Assembly: GCF_002864045.1 (NCBI RefSeq)
Contig: NZ_PJPV01000137.1
Span: forward strand, 53,984 to 117,983
Direction of reading: 5' to 3'
Origin: Endozoicomonas acroporae
GTDB taxonomy: Bacteria; Pseudomonadota; Gammaproteobacteria; Pseudomonadales; Endozoicomonadaceae
Length of the DNA: 64,000 bases
The notes below the pieces were generated by a model. That model had not been told where the DNA came from. It worked only from the letters and a program-made list of their open reading frames with translations, and did no database searches. Of this stretch, positions 7,368 to 15,875 are shown piece after piece (positions within the stretch are counted from its first letter, which is position 1; each line of letters begins with the position of its first letter). The position numbers and the translations under genes are program-made.

Positions 7368-10211
7368 TCAATTACCAGAGCCAAGTCCCGGATCCGGAAA
7401 AAGTGGAGTCAGCAGTCTTTCGCACTCTGCATGGCCATTTTTGCGGGCGGCGTCCCGGGGCGTCAAGCCATCGCTACTTTTTATACTGATATCAATGCCG
7501 GGAGCTGTAAGTAACGCTTTGATAGACCCTGCATGGCCAAATTCGGCAGCGCAGTGCAGGGGCGTGAGACCCTTGAATGTTTTCACATTGACGTCAATGC
7601 CCTTGGCGTTCAATAACAGCAGGACGCACTCTACGTTGTCGCCCATGGCGGCCCAGTGCAGGGGCGTAAGGTGCCCAGGTAGTGCCATATTGACGTCAAT
7701 GCCTTTGGCGTTCAATAACACCATGATGCAGTCTGTATAGCCAGATAGGGCAGCGCAGCTCAGGGGCGTCACGCCTGAAGACGATTTCACATTGACGTCA
7801 ATGTCGTCGGCGGTCAGTAATACCTTGATGCACTCTGCGAAGTCTTCTACAACAGCGCAGTACAGGGGCGTATAGCCATCGAGACACTTAACATTGACGT
7901 CAATGCCGTCGGCGGACAGTAATTCCTTGATGCACTCTGCGTAGCCTTCTGCGACAGCACAGTACAGGGGCGTAAAGCCATTGTTATTCTGCACATTGAC
8001 ATCAATGCCATCGGCGGTCAATAACGCCCTGACACACACTACGTGGCCTTCTGAGGCAGCACCGTGCAAGGGCGTCAAGCTATCGTTATGTGTCACATTG
8101 ACGTCAATGCCTGTGGTGTTCAACAACTCCGTGACGCACTCTGCGTGGCCTCTCAAGGCAGCATAGTACAGGGGTGTCACGCCATTGTTATTCTTCACAT
8201 TGACGTCAATGCCACCGATGGCCAGTAACGCCCTGACGAACGCTACGTGCCCGTTTTTGGCAGCGATGTGCAGTGGCGTCGAGCCATGGATATTTTTCTG
8301 GTTAACCTGCGGGTTGCCCGGTTTCAACAGGTATTCCAATCCAGGCAAATTACCGGAACTTGCAAAGCACGCCAGGGGGCTGTCCTGGTCATCGTTCAAG
8401 AAGCTGGTCAATTGATCACAATGACCGGTTAACAGAAGATTGGACAGGGTTTCTGCCTGCTTCAGAATAAGGGCCTGTTTGAACAGTCGCTGGCAATCAT
8501 GGGGTGTCAGTAACTTTTTGATATCCTCGTGGGAGAAATCAGAGACCTGCCAGCTGGCCAGACGTGATGTGATTGACAAAACATCTATTCCCTGTTGTTG
8601 AAGTCTCAATAAGACCGGCTTCAGCAGAGGTGTATCGATCAGCCAGTCCAGTACGCGTGGAGCAATGCCTGGAGTAATGCCGGGAGTAATGAACGTTGTA
8701 ACAGAGGCAAAATGATCAACTACACATTGGTATAACGTTTCTTTAAAAGTGTCATCGTGTTTAATCAGCTTGTCACTGAGTTGGTTGGCAAGTGCCCTGG
8801 TCACCATCGCTGGTATTTTACCAAGCTGTTCGATGGTGGTGTGTTGCAGGAAGAACGAGGCAATATGCCAGGCCTTATCGGTTTGCTCCATTGCCTGGGT
8901 GAGCAGGGCATAAATGGTGGTTTCAGGCCAGGTTGAGAAGTCAATGGAGATTAAATGAGGCAATGTCAGCGTGGTGTGATTATTCCCATCAAAAGGACAC
9001 GCCAGCCCCGTCGGCAAGTACTGGTCATGATTAAATACCCAGAAGAAAAGCTGGTTGATGGTACCGATATACCAGGCCGAATCAACATCAGCAGGAATAG
9101 TGGCGAACACCCGGGCGGATGATTCACAGAAATGGCTGGTCACCCAGGCCAGTAACTTTTCCCGATAACGGCCAAGGTAATAGTTGCCATCGCCTGTTTC
9201 TTCGATAACGGTCCTGAGATCAAGGGACTGTTCTCCGCTTGTTTGCAGTAAATGATTGACCGGTTTAAAGAGTGCGCTTTCAAGCGTCCCCGTTCTCTCT
9301 GAAGTCAGTTCAAAAGGGGCAATAACGTTGGTTTCCCATGTCTGTACGCCCAGTTTTTGCAGGGTTGCGCTGAGCTGGTCAGACCACCCGGACGAGAGTT
9401 TACGGAGGATGGTGCAAGCATTGACTGACAGTGGTGCAGCTGCAAGAAATCGCCGGGTAAGGTCACCACCCAGATTGATCGGTGCCGAAGTGTCAGCGAT
9501 ATGAGCAAGTCCCAGAGGCTCACAGAAAAGATTGTGCAAGCTGTGAACCCAGTGAATCTCCATGTCTGGTGATATATCAACCAATCCCTCCCGTTGCAAC
9601 TCAAGCAGGAAAGACTGGATAAATTGATCAAACAGTTCACTCCTGACATTGAAGAGCTTCCCGCCCAGCCCTCCTCGTGAGGCTTCCAAATTAAGAAAAC
9701 TCTTGGTAAAGCGGCCGTGAATACCGGGAGGGCACTCCTGAATGTCACTCAGGCACTCATGAAGTACCCCGGCGATGTAATTTTGGTTGTCAACATTTGG
9801 ATCGTGTTGTTGGTCCCTGAGCTGCATGACTAACTGTCGAATCTGAAAGCGTGTCTCACGATACAGGGTGAGCAGGCTGTTTTTAAGATGATCAGGCGGT
9901 GATTCCAGTTTCTCATAAAAAATATCTATTGATGTATCGTATTGATCATTAACGTAGGGCTGTACCAGTTGTTTCATCTCCTCAATATCATTCAGGAAAC
10001 GGGTTTTAATCTCAGGAAAGGCAGCATGGGTTTCCAGTTCCTCGTAACAATGGACCCCGGGCAATTCAATATATTCTGGCTGATAGGCAGCCGTTGGTAT
10101 TGGTGACTTTTCAGAAGCAGTATCTGGTTGCCAGGGTTGGAAAAGTATTGAGTTGATTTCTGTATTTAACGAAAGCATGAATTTGTCCAATGTCATATTT
10201 GTTTTGGACAT
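7368..10211 (-). CDS. Ankyrin-repeat protein C of tandem triplet (9 repeats)
   Basis: 947 residues from ATG 10211 (MSKTNMTLDKFMLSLNTE). Later in-frame ATGs at 10196 and 10178 are possible; 10178 is the one conserved in all three paralogues. A still longer open frame reaching 10415 is rejected because it would run through the ispB terminator. The protein has the same ~620-residue N-terminal region as A and B, then nine ankyrin repeats and a tail ending FPDPGLGSGN. This copy is probably closest to the ancestral 5' end, because B carries a stop and A has lost both upstream ATGs. The 253 bp between this gene and B hold no gene, only the B leader and a 28-bp repeat also found at 35442. There is no signal peptide. 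An intracellular or secreted binding role is inferred. Confidence 0.88.
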   Translation of the reverse strand: MSKTNMTLDKFMLSLNTEINSILFQPWQPDTASEKSPIPTAAYQPEYIELPGVHCYEELETHAAFPEIKTRFLNDIEEMKQLVQPYVNDQYDTSIDIFYEKLESPPDHLKNSLLTLYRETRFQIRQLVMQLRDQQHDPNVDNQNYIAGVLHECLSDIQECPPGIHGRFTKSFLNLEASRGGLGGKLFNVRSELFDQFIQSFLLELQREGLVDISPDMEIHWVHSLHNLFCEPLGLAHIADTSAPINLGGDLTRRFLAAAPLSVNACTILRKLSSGWSDQLSATLQKLGVQTWETNVIAPFELTSERTGTLESALFKPVNHLLQTSGEQSLDLRTVIEETGDGNYYLGRYREKLLAWVTSHFCESSARVFATIPADVDSAWYIGTINQLFFWVFNHDQYLPTGLACPFDGNNHTTLTLPHLISIDFSTWPETTIYALLTQAMEQTDKAWHIASFFLQHTTIEQLGKIPAMVTRALANQLSDKLIKHDDTFKETLYQCVVDHFASVTTFITPGITPGIAPRVLDWLIDTPLLKPVLLRLQQQGIDVLSITSRLASWQVSDFSHEDIKKLLTPHDCQRLFKQALILKQAETLSNLLLTGHCDQLTSFLNDDQDSPLACFASSGNLPGLEYLLKPGNPQVNQKNIHGSTPLHIAAKNGHVAFVRALLAIGGIDVNVKNNNGVTPLYYAALRGHAECVTELLNTTGIDVNVTHNDSLTPLHGAASEGHVVCVRALLTADGIDVNVQNNNGFTPLYCAVAEGYAECIKELLSADGIDVNVKCLDGYTPLYCAVVEDFAECIKVLLTADDIDVNVKSSSGVTPLSCAALSGYTDCIMVLLNAKGIDVNMALPGHLTPLHWAAMGDNVECVLLLLNAKGIDVNVKTFKGLTPLHCAAEFGHAGSIKALLTAPGIDISIKSSDGLTPRDAARKNGHAECERLLTPLFPDPGLGSGN

Positions 10212-10393
10212 ATTCGATTTCAAAATAGTGGAAAAGTTGCATGTTAATGGCATGCATTGCTGACCTGACTTCAGCAGTTGATCACCCCTGAGCCATGGCT
10301 GCAGGGATTGCTTTCGTTGGAATGCGACACCAATCCTGAAAACCGCGGTCAGATCTTTCTGGAGGCTGCGGTGAACTTGCCTTTTGTCCAGCC

Positions 10394-10430
10394 ATAAAAA
10401 AAGGCCGGTATTCACAAAATACCGGCCACT
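10394..10430 (-). terminator. Rho-independent terminator of ispB
   Basis: The inverted repeat GGCCGGTA (10403-10410) / TACCGGCC (10420-10427) has a 9-nt loop. Read on the minus strand it is followed by seven T. It lies 40 bp past the ispB stop and upstream of ankyrin gene C, so it separates the two transcription units. Confidence 0.88.
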
Positions 10431-10465
10431 TCGCTTGCAAGGGTTCGCCTTGTAATAAATGCTGA

Positions 10466-11443
10466 TTAACAGCTTCTGACAACCGCGAAGTCCGCAAGGT
10501 CCGCCATAGCACTGCGATACTCGCCTTCAGGCAATAAGTTCAGGCAGCGTTTTGCCTTGGCTGTGTATTCCCGGGCTTTAGCAGCAGTGTACAGAAGTGC
10601 TCCAGAGCTGCGAACCGCTTCCGCAACGGCTGCAATATTGTCCCGGCCGCCTTGCTCAATCGCTTCCCTTACCAGCGCTTTTTGTTCACTGGTACCATGT
10701 TTCAGGGTGTAAATCAGCGGCAATGTCGGTTTGCCTTCCGCCAGATCATCCCCGAGGTTTTTACCCATGGTTTCCGTATCGCCCTCATAGTCCAGCAGAT
10801 CATCCACCAGCTGGAAGGCAATGCCGAGGTAATTACCGTAGTTAGCCATATCTTTTTCCAGTTCCGGGCTGGCTTTGCTCAGCACGGCAGCCGTCTGGCT
10901 GGAGGCCTGGAACAGCATGGCGGTTTTGCAGCGGATGACTTCCATGTAGTCATCTTCGGTAACATCAGCATCATTGATGTTCATCAGCTGCATAACCTCA
11001 CCCTCGGCAATGACATTGGTGGCATCCGCCAGAATATGCAGCAGCCTGAAGCTCTCCAGCCCTACCATCATCTGGAATGCGCGGGAATAGAGAAAATCAC
11101 CCACCAGAACGCTGGGCGCGTTGCCCCACAGGGCATTCGCCGTGTCTCTGCCACGGCGCAGGTCTGACTGATCCACCACGTCGTCATGCAGCAGGGTGGC
11201 GGTGTGCAGGAATTCAATAATGGCGGCCAGTGGCACATGGTTGTAGTCATTGTAACCACAGGCCCGGGCCGTCAGCAGTACCAGCAATGGGCGTAGCCGC
11301 TTGCCACCGGACTTAATGATGTATTCACTGATTTTGCTGACCAGGGCGACGTCAGAGTGCAACTGCTCGTGAATGCACTCGTTCACCCTGCGGAAATCGT
11401 CGTGGACTGCGATCTGAAAAGAGGCTTGTTGTTTGTCCGGCAT
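10466..11443 (-). CDS. ispB: Octaprenyl diphosphate synthase
   Basis: 325 residues, a trans-type polyprenyl diphosphate synthase that elongates farnesyl diphosphate with isopentenyl diphosphate to make the quinone side chain. The first aspartate-rich motif is HDDVVDQSDLRRG (D87, D88, D91) and the second is QLVDDLLDYEGD (D214, D215, D218); GGKRLRP at 46-52 is the substrate-binding basic motif. Length and motifs fit IspB of gammaproteobacteria; the octaprenyl chain length is assumed from family context and could be nonaprenyl. It is divergent from rplU-rpmA, the same arrangement as in Pseudomonas and E. coli. A strong terminator follows. Cytosolic. Confidence 0.95.
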   Translation of the reverse strand: MPDKQQASFQIAVHDDFRRVNECIHEQLHSDVALVSKISEYIIKSGGKRLRPLLVLLTARACGYNDYNHVPLAAIIEFLHTATLLHDDVVDQSDLRRGRDTANALWGNAPSVLVGDFLYSRAFQMMVGLESFRLLHILADATNVIAEGEVMQLMNINDADVTEDDYMEVIRCKTAMLFQASSQTAAVLSKASPELEKDMANYGNYLGIAFQLVDDLLDYEGDTETMGKNLGDDLAEGKPTLPLIYTLKHGTSEQKALVREAIEQGGRDNIAAVAEAVRSSGALLYTAAKAREYTAKAKRCLNLLPEGEYRSAMADLADFAVVRSC

Positions 11444-11638
11444 CTGGCTTATTTGGTGGGGCGAAATTGGGCATCGTATTTAGTGCTACTGCAACTGTCA
11501 ATAGCAGCCGGTGATGAAGGCACTAATACAGGGTCTTTGCGGTGTGCCTACTTATTTCGGTGACACAGGCAGCAGACCTCCTGACCCCTTTCACCGGGCA
11601 GGGCAGGATAAAATGCCAACAGGTCTTGCCAGTGAGGC

Positions 11639-11668
11639 TTGACTCCCTTAGAATTTGCGCCCCTATCT
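11639..11668 (+). promoter_or_regulatory. Probable sigma-70 promoter of rplU-rpmA
   Basis: TTGACT (11639-11644) and CTATCT (11663-11668) are 18 bp apart, in the 485-bp space between the divergent ispB and rplU genes. The -35 box is 5/6 of consensus. About 260 bp of leader separate it from the rplU ATG. I see no other gene in 11444-11928; the long leader may hold L21 control elements, but no recognisable one was found. Confidence 0.5.
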
Positions 11669-11928
11669 GAGAATCCGGTGCGGTGTGCCGCTTTGTCATG
11701 GATTGCTGATCAATAGCTGGTTTCAGCTGCCCTTCAGCTCATGAGGTGCCGCCCATCCCTGATGGTAACTGAAAGGCCGTACTGGTCTTGTTGCAGCCAT
11801 CAGCTTCTTTAATGGCCGTCAGCTTCAAAAGAAGTGGTTTTTAGATAGCTAAAAATTCCACCATGCCTTTCCAGGGCCGGTGGATGCCTTTGACAAAGAG
11901 GCTCTTAAGGATTTTCGGAGATCAAATC

Positions 11929-12240
11929 ATGTACGCAGTTATCAGAACTGGTGGTAAGCAGTACCGCGTTACCGAAGGAGAAATCCTGAAGGTAGAAAAA
12001 CTGAGCAACGCCGCTGGCGAAAGCCTGGAAATCAACGACGTTCTGCTGATCGCCAATGGCGAAGAACTGAAAGTTGGTGCTCCAGTGGTTGAAGGTGCCA
12101 AGGTTACTGCTGAAGTTATCAGCCACGGCCGTGGTCCAAAAATCAAGATCATCAAGTTCAAGCGTCGTAAGCATCACCGCAAGCAGATGGGCCATCGTCA
12201 GTGGTTCACTGAGCTGAAGATCACCGGAATTGCCGGTTAA
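11929..12240 (+). CDS. rplU: 50S ribosomal protein L21
   Basis: 103 residues, the same length as E. coli L21. It starts MYAVIRTGGKQYRV, the L21 N-terminal signature, and ends with the conserved HRQWFTELKITGI region after a basic KFKRRKHHRKQMGHRQ stretch that binds 23S rRNA. The ATG at 11929 has GGAG 9 nt upstream; an earlier in-frame start at 11863 would add an unrelated extension and is not used. It is the first gene of the rplU-rpmA pair. Confidence 0.97.
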   Translation: MYAVIRTGGKQYRVTEGEILKVEKLSNAAGESLEINDVLLIANGEELKVGAPVVEGAKVTAEVISHGRGPKIKIIKFKRRKHHRKQMGHRQWFTELKITGIAG

Positions 12241-12336
12241 TTATTGCTGACAGGTTTTATCAAACCTGTTGAATACTTCTAAGGGCAGTCTCTGGTGTGG
12301 TAGCTGGCGGCAGGTCCGGGATAAAAGGAGAGCAAG

Positions 12337-12594
12337 ATGGCTCACAAAAAAGCTGGCGGTAGTACCCGCAACGGTCGCGATTCAGAAAGTAAACGCCTTG
12401 GTGTCAAAATCTTTGGTGGTCAGGCTATCCAGGCGGGTGCCATCATCGTTCGTCAGCGTGGTACCAAGTTCCACGCTGGTGCTAACGTAGGCATCGGTAA
12501 GGACCACACCCTGTTCGCCAAGGCCGACGGTAAAGTCGTGTTTGAAGTGAAGGGTCCTAAAAAGCGCAAGTATGTCAGCGTAGCTGCTGCATAA
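12337..12594 (+). CDS. rpmA: 50S ribosomal protein L27
   Basis: 85 residues. It starts MAHKKAGGSTRNGRDSESKR, the typical L27 N-terminus whose tail reaches the peptidyl-transferase centre. AAGGAG lies 7 nt before the ATG. It is 96 bp downstream of rplU with no terminator between, and is followed by a hairpin terminator, so rplU-rpmA form one transcript. Confidence 0.98.
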   Translation: MAHKKAGGSTRNGRDSESKRLGVKIFGGQAIQAGAIIVRQRGTKFHAGANVGIGKDHTLFAKADGKVVFEVKGPKKRKYVSVAAA

Positions 12595-12646
12595 TGGCGT
12601 TCGGGCTGCCAGTGATTATCTGATGATTGCTGACGGCTCACCCTGA

Positions 12647-12674
12647 AAGCCCCGCTATCGCGGGGCTTTTGTTT
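12647..12674 (+). terminator. Terminator of rplU-rpmA
   Basis: AAGCCCCG-CTAT-CGGGGCTT stem-loop followed by TTGTTT, 53 bp after the rpmA stop. Confidence 0.88.
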
Positions 12675-12788
12675 ATCTATTGACCGGACAGTGCCTACAG
12701 GTAAGCCCTGACATCTATTAAGGGTTTACCTGCAGGCATTGGCAGATGACTGGTTACGCTGCAATTATGGTTGCAGGAGAGTGGCGCA

Positions 12789-13988
12789 ATGAAGTTTGTA
12801 GATGAAGCGACAATCACGGTTCAGGCGGGTAAAGGTGGTAATGGCTGCCTGAGCTTTCGCCGTGAAAAATTTATTGAAAAAGGTGGCCCCGATGGTGGCG
12901 ACGGTGGTGATGGTGGCAGCATCTATGTGATTGCTGACAACGACCTGAATACCCTGGTGGATTACCGCTACCAGAAGCACTACCAGGCACAGAACGGTGA
13001 GCCGGGTCGTGGCCGTAACTGTACCGGTGCCAAAGGTACGGATATCGAGCTGAAAGTGCCGGTGGGCACCACGGTTGTGGATAACGAGACGGAAGAGGTT
13101 ATCTGCGATCTGACCCATGTTGGTGAGCGCGTCAAGGTCGCCCAGGGTGGCTTCCATGGGTTGGGGAATACCCGTTATAAATCCAGTGTCAACCGTGCGC
13201 CGAGACAGACCAGCCCGGGTTCTGAAGGCGAGCGCCGGGATCTGCGCCTTGAGCTTAAGGTGATTGCCGATGTGGGCCTGCTCGGTATGCCCAATGCGGG
13301 CAAGTCTACGTTTATTCGTGCCGTATCCCAGGCTCGGCCAAAGGTGGCTGACTATCCATTTACTACCTTGGTTCCAAATTTGGGCGTGGTGGCGGTGGAT
13401 CGTCATCGTGGCTTTGTTATTGCTGATATTCCCGGTCTGATTGAGGGCGCTGCTGAGGGGGCTGGCCTCGGTATTCGCTTCCTCAAGCATTTGGCCCGAT
13501 GCCGTATTCTGCTGCACCTTGTTGATGTGGCACCTTATGATGACACCGATCCGGCGGAGTCTGCCAAGGCAATCATTCATGAATTAGAACAGTTCAGTGA
13601 AACCCTGGCGAACCGGGATCGCTGGCTGGTGTTGAATAAAGTTGATTTGCTGCCCGATGATCAGCGTGAAGCTGTCTGCCAGCATATTATCAAGGAGCTG
13701 AACTGGACCGGCCCTGTTTACCAGACATCCGCTATTGCTGGTCTGGGCACCGGGATTCTTTGTCAGAACATCATGAGCTTTATCGAAGAGCGCGCCCTGG
13801 AACAAAGTGAAGATGAAGAGCTGGCCAAACAGGAAGAAGAGCAGCTGAGCAAGATGGAATCTGAGGCGCGCATGCGTATGCGGGAGCTGGCCGAAGAGCG
13901 TCGTGCTCGTCGGGCGGCAAAAAAAGCGGCGGATAACGATGACGACGACGATGATGACGATCACGATGTTGAGGTCTTCTACGTATGA
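12789..13988 (+). CDS. obg: Obg-family GTPase, ribosome assembly
   Basis: 399 residues. The N-terminal glycine-rich Obg fold (residues 1-158, KAGKGGNGCLSFRREKF-type sequence) is followed by a G domain with P-loop GMPNAGKST (166-174), switch motif DIPGL and NKVD. The C-terminus is acidic with eight consecutive Asp, as in proteobacterial Obg. It acts in late 50S assembly and growth control. Start ATG 12789 has GGAG upstream; a longer frame from 12771 is not needed. The stop overlaps proB by 4 bp (ATGA), so translation of the two is probably coupled. The obg-proB order is conserved in Pseudomonas. Confidence 0.97.
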   Translation: MKFVDEATITVQAGKGGNGCLSFRREKFIEKGGPDGGDGGDGGSIYVIADNDLNTLVDYRYQKHYQAQNGEPGRGRNCTGAKGTDIELKVPVGTTVVDNETEEVICDLTHVGERVKVAQGGFHGLGNTRYKSSVNRAPRQTSPGSEGERRDLRLELKVIADVGLLGMPNAGKSTFIRAVSQARPKVADYPFTTLVPNLGVVAVDRHRGFVIADIPGLIEGAAEGAGLGIRFLKHLARCRILLHLVDVAPYDDTDPAESAKAIIHELEQFSETLANRDRWLVLNKVDLLPDDQREAVCQHIIKELNWTGPVYQTSAIAGLGTGILCQNIMSFIEERALEQSEDEELAKQEEEQLSKMESEARMRMRELAEERRARRAAKKAADNDDDDDDDDHDVEVFYV

Positions 13989-15112
13989 GTGAACGCAACC
14001 GCTTGCAGGCAGCCCGGCGCTGGGTGATCAAAATTGGCAGTGCGCTGTTAACCAATGAAGGTCAGGGCCTGGATCTTGATCGTATGGACGCCTGGGTGAC
14101 GCAGATGTGCCAGCTGCGTGATCAGGGCGTGGAGGTCGTGCTGGTCTCTTCCGGTGCGGTTGCGGCAGGCATGGAAAAGCTGGGCTGGATGGAGCGGCCA
14201 ACAGCGCTGCATCAGCTGCAGGCAGCGGCGGCGGTGGGTCAGGCCCGTCTGGTGCAGGCCTGGGAGGTTGGTTTTCAGAAGTATGGTGTGCAGCCTGCAC
14301 AGGTGTTGTTGACCCACGATGACCACAGTAATCGCCGACGTTACCTGAATGCCCGGAGTACCCTGAAAACCCTGTTGGAAATTGGGGTGGTACCGGTCAT
14401 CAATGAAAATGACACGGTTGTGACTGACGAACTTCGCTTTGGCGATAACGATACCCTGGCAGCGCTGGTGGCCAACCAGGTGGAAGCGGATGTCCTGGTG
14501 ATTCTGACGGATCAGGATGGCCTGTTTACCGCCGACCCAAGAACCAATCCTGATGCCAGGCTGATGCATGAAGTGCGTGCCGGGGATGAGTCCCTGGATG
14601 CCATGGCGGGTGGTGGCAGTGGTCGCCTGGGTCGTGGTGGCATGCAGACCAAGTTGCGCGCATCCCGCCAGGCGGCTGCATCCGGCTGTGCGACGGTGAT
14701 TGTTGGTGGTCGTGCAGACAGTGTGATTACCCGGGTGTTTGCCGGTGAAGAGCTGGGTACCTTACTGCTTCCGGATCAGGAGCCAATGGCGGCACGCAAG
14801 CAGTGGCTCCAGGGGCATCTGAAAACCGCCGGCGAACTGGTGCTGGATGCCGGTGCTGTCCGGGTACTGAAGGAACAGGGTAAGAGCCTGTTGCCAGTAG
14901 GGGTAAAAGCGCTGAGAGGCCGCTTCCAGCGTGGTGAGATGGTTACCTGCCTGGATGAAAACGGCAATGAAGTGGCTCGGGGGTTGATCAATTACGGTGC
15001 CAGTGAAGCGGAACGTATTATTGGCAAGCCCAGTCATCAGATTAAGGCGTTGTTAGGCTATCAGCGAGAGCCTGAGTTGCTGCACCGGGATAATATGGTG
15101 CTTGCGTCTTGA
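13985..15112 (+). CDS. proB: Glutamate 5-kinase
   Basis: 375 residues. It phosphorylates glutamate in the first step of proline synthesis. The amino-acid kinase domain shows WVIKIGSALLTNEG at the start, VSSGAVAAGM and INENDTV, and the GGMQTKLRAS region. A C-terminal PUA domain follows (about 280-375, GVKALRGRFQRGEMV...INYGASEAERIIG). It overlaps obg by 4 bp and is followed by a bidirectional terminator. ProA is not in the window. Confidence 0.97.
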   Translation: MSERNRLQAARRWVIKIGSALLTNEGQGLDLDRMDAWVTQMCQLRDQGVEVVLVSSGAVAAGMEKLGWMERPTALHQLQAAAAVGQARLVQAWEVGFQKYGVQPAQVLLTHDDHSNRRRYLNARSTLKTLLEIGVVPVINENDTVVTDELRFGDNDTLAALVANQVEADVLVILTDQDGLFTADPRTNPDARLMHEVRAGDESLDAMAGGGSGRLGRGGMQTKLRASRQAAASGCATVIVGGRADSVITRVFAGEELGTLLLPDQEPMAARKQWLQGHLKTAGELVLDAGAVRVLKEQGKSLLPVGVKALRGRFQRGEMVTCLDENGNEVARGLINYGASEAERIIGKPSHQIKALLGYQREPELLHRDNMVLAS

Positions 15113-15120
15113 TCGTATAG

Positions 15121-15157
15121 ATACAAAAAAACCGGCAAGCGCCGGTTTTTTTGTATC
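15121..15157. terminator. Bidirectional terminator between proB and rpsT
   Basis: Near-perfect palindrome: ATACAAAAAAACCGGC, a short loop, then GCCGGTTTTTTTGTAT. It has T runs in both directions and lies between the convergent proB (+) and rpsT (-). Confidence 0.92.
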
Positions 15158-15193
15158 CTGACAACGCAGATTGGTTGTCTGTCTCAGCGGGGC

Positions 15194-15463
15194 TCAGGCA
15201 GTTGCCAGGGCCTTGATCTGAGCGTTCAGACGGCTCTTGTGACGAGCAGCCTTGTTCTTGTGGATGATGCCCTTGTCGGCCATACGGTCGATCACAGGTA
15301 CCGCTGCAGTGAAGGCAGCTTTAGCGGCTTCAACGTCTCTGGTGTCGATCGCCTTGATCACCTTCTTGATAGAAGTGCGAACCATGGAACGCAGGCTGGC
15401 GTTGTGCTGACGACGGTTTTCAGCCTGACGGGCGCGCTTGCGTGCAGAAGGAGAGTTTGCCAT
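15194..15463 (-). CDS. rpsT: 30S ribosomal protein S20
   Basis: 89 residues. It begins MANSPSARKRARQAENRR and contains NASLRSMVRTSIKKV, both typical of S20, a helical protein binding 16S rRNA. GGAG lies 8 nt upstream of the ATG (minus strand). Convergent with proB, divergent from murJ. Confidence 0.97.
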   Translation of the reverse strand: MANSPSARKRARQAENRRQHNASLRSMVRTSIKKVIKAIDTRDVEAAKAAFTAAVPVIDRMADKGIIHKNKAARHKSRLNAQIKALATA

Positions 15464-15875
15464 TTCGGTGCTCCTGGAAATTCAATTTCGTTCGGGTTGT
15501 CTCAGGGCGGCTTTGGGGCACCCTGCATGGAATAGGTTGTTTGCCGCAGTTACTGGCAATGCCCCGGGTAAGACACTGTCAGCCCATATCCCACTTTCAT
15601 TTAGCTCAGGGCTTTATCCAGCTCAGGGCTATACCTGGCACTGTATTTGGCTCAAGGCTATTTAGCCGCCGAACTATGCCGACTCAGGCCGGTCTTGTCA
15701 ATACGGCATACTGCCTGCAGGGCTTTAAATCTGCCGGACTGTGGCGTTTTTTGACGGTCCGGGAGGTGACACTGCTTTTGGGCAAAACCAGCGATTTTCA
15801 CAATATATGTGGCAATCGCAATTACCTTGGATATGATTGGCTGTTTATTCTTATGCTTTTACATTCAATTGCACC
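15464..15875. other. Intergenic region between rpsT and murJ
   Basis: 412 bp carrying the divergent start regions of rpsT (-) and murJ (+). No gene is supported. At about 15600-15662 a loosely repeated segment (AGCTCAGGGCT / AGCTCAGGGCT / GGCTCAAGGCT) occurs three times at roughly 22-35-bp intervals; its meaning is unknown. Confidence 0.5.

Noticed and set aside
10212..10415. N-terminal extension of ankyrin protein C (start at 10415)
   Set aside because: The extension would be translated from within the ispB terminator hairpin, has no counterpart in paralogues A and B, and the ATG at 10211 is followed by the shared sequence.
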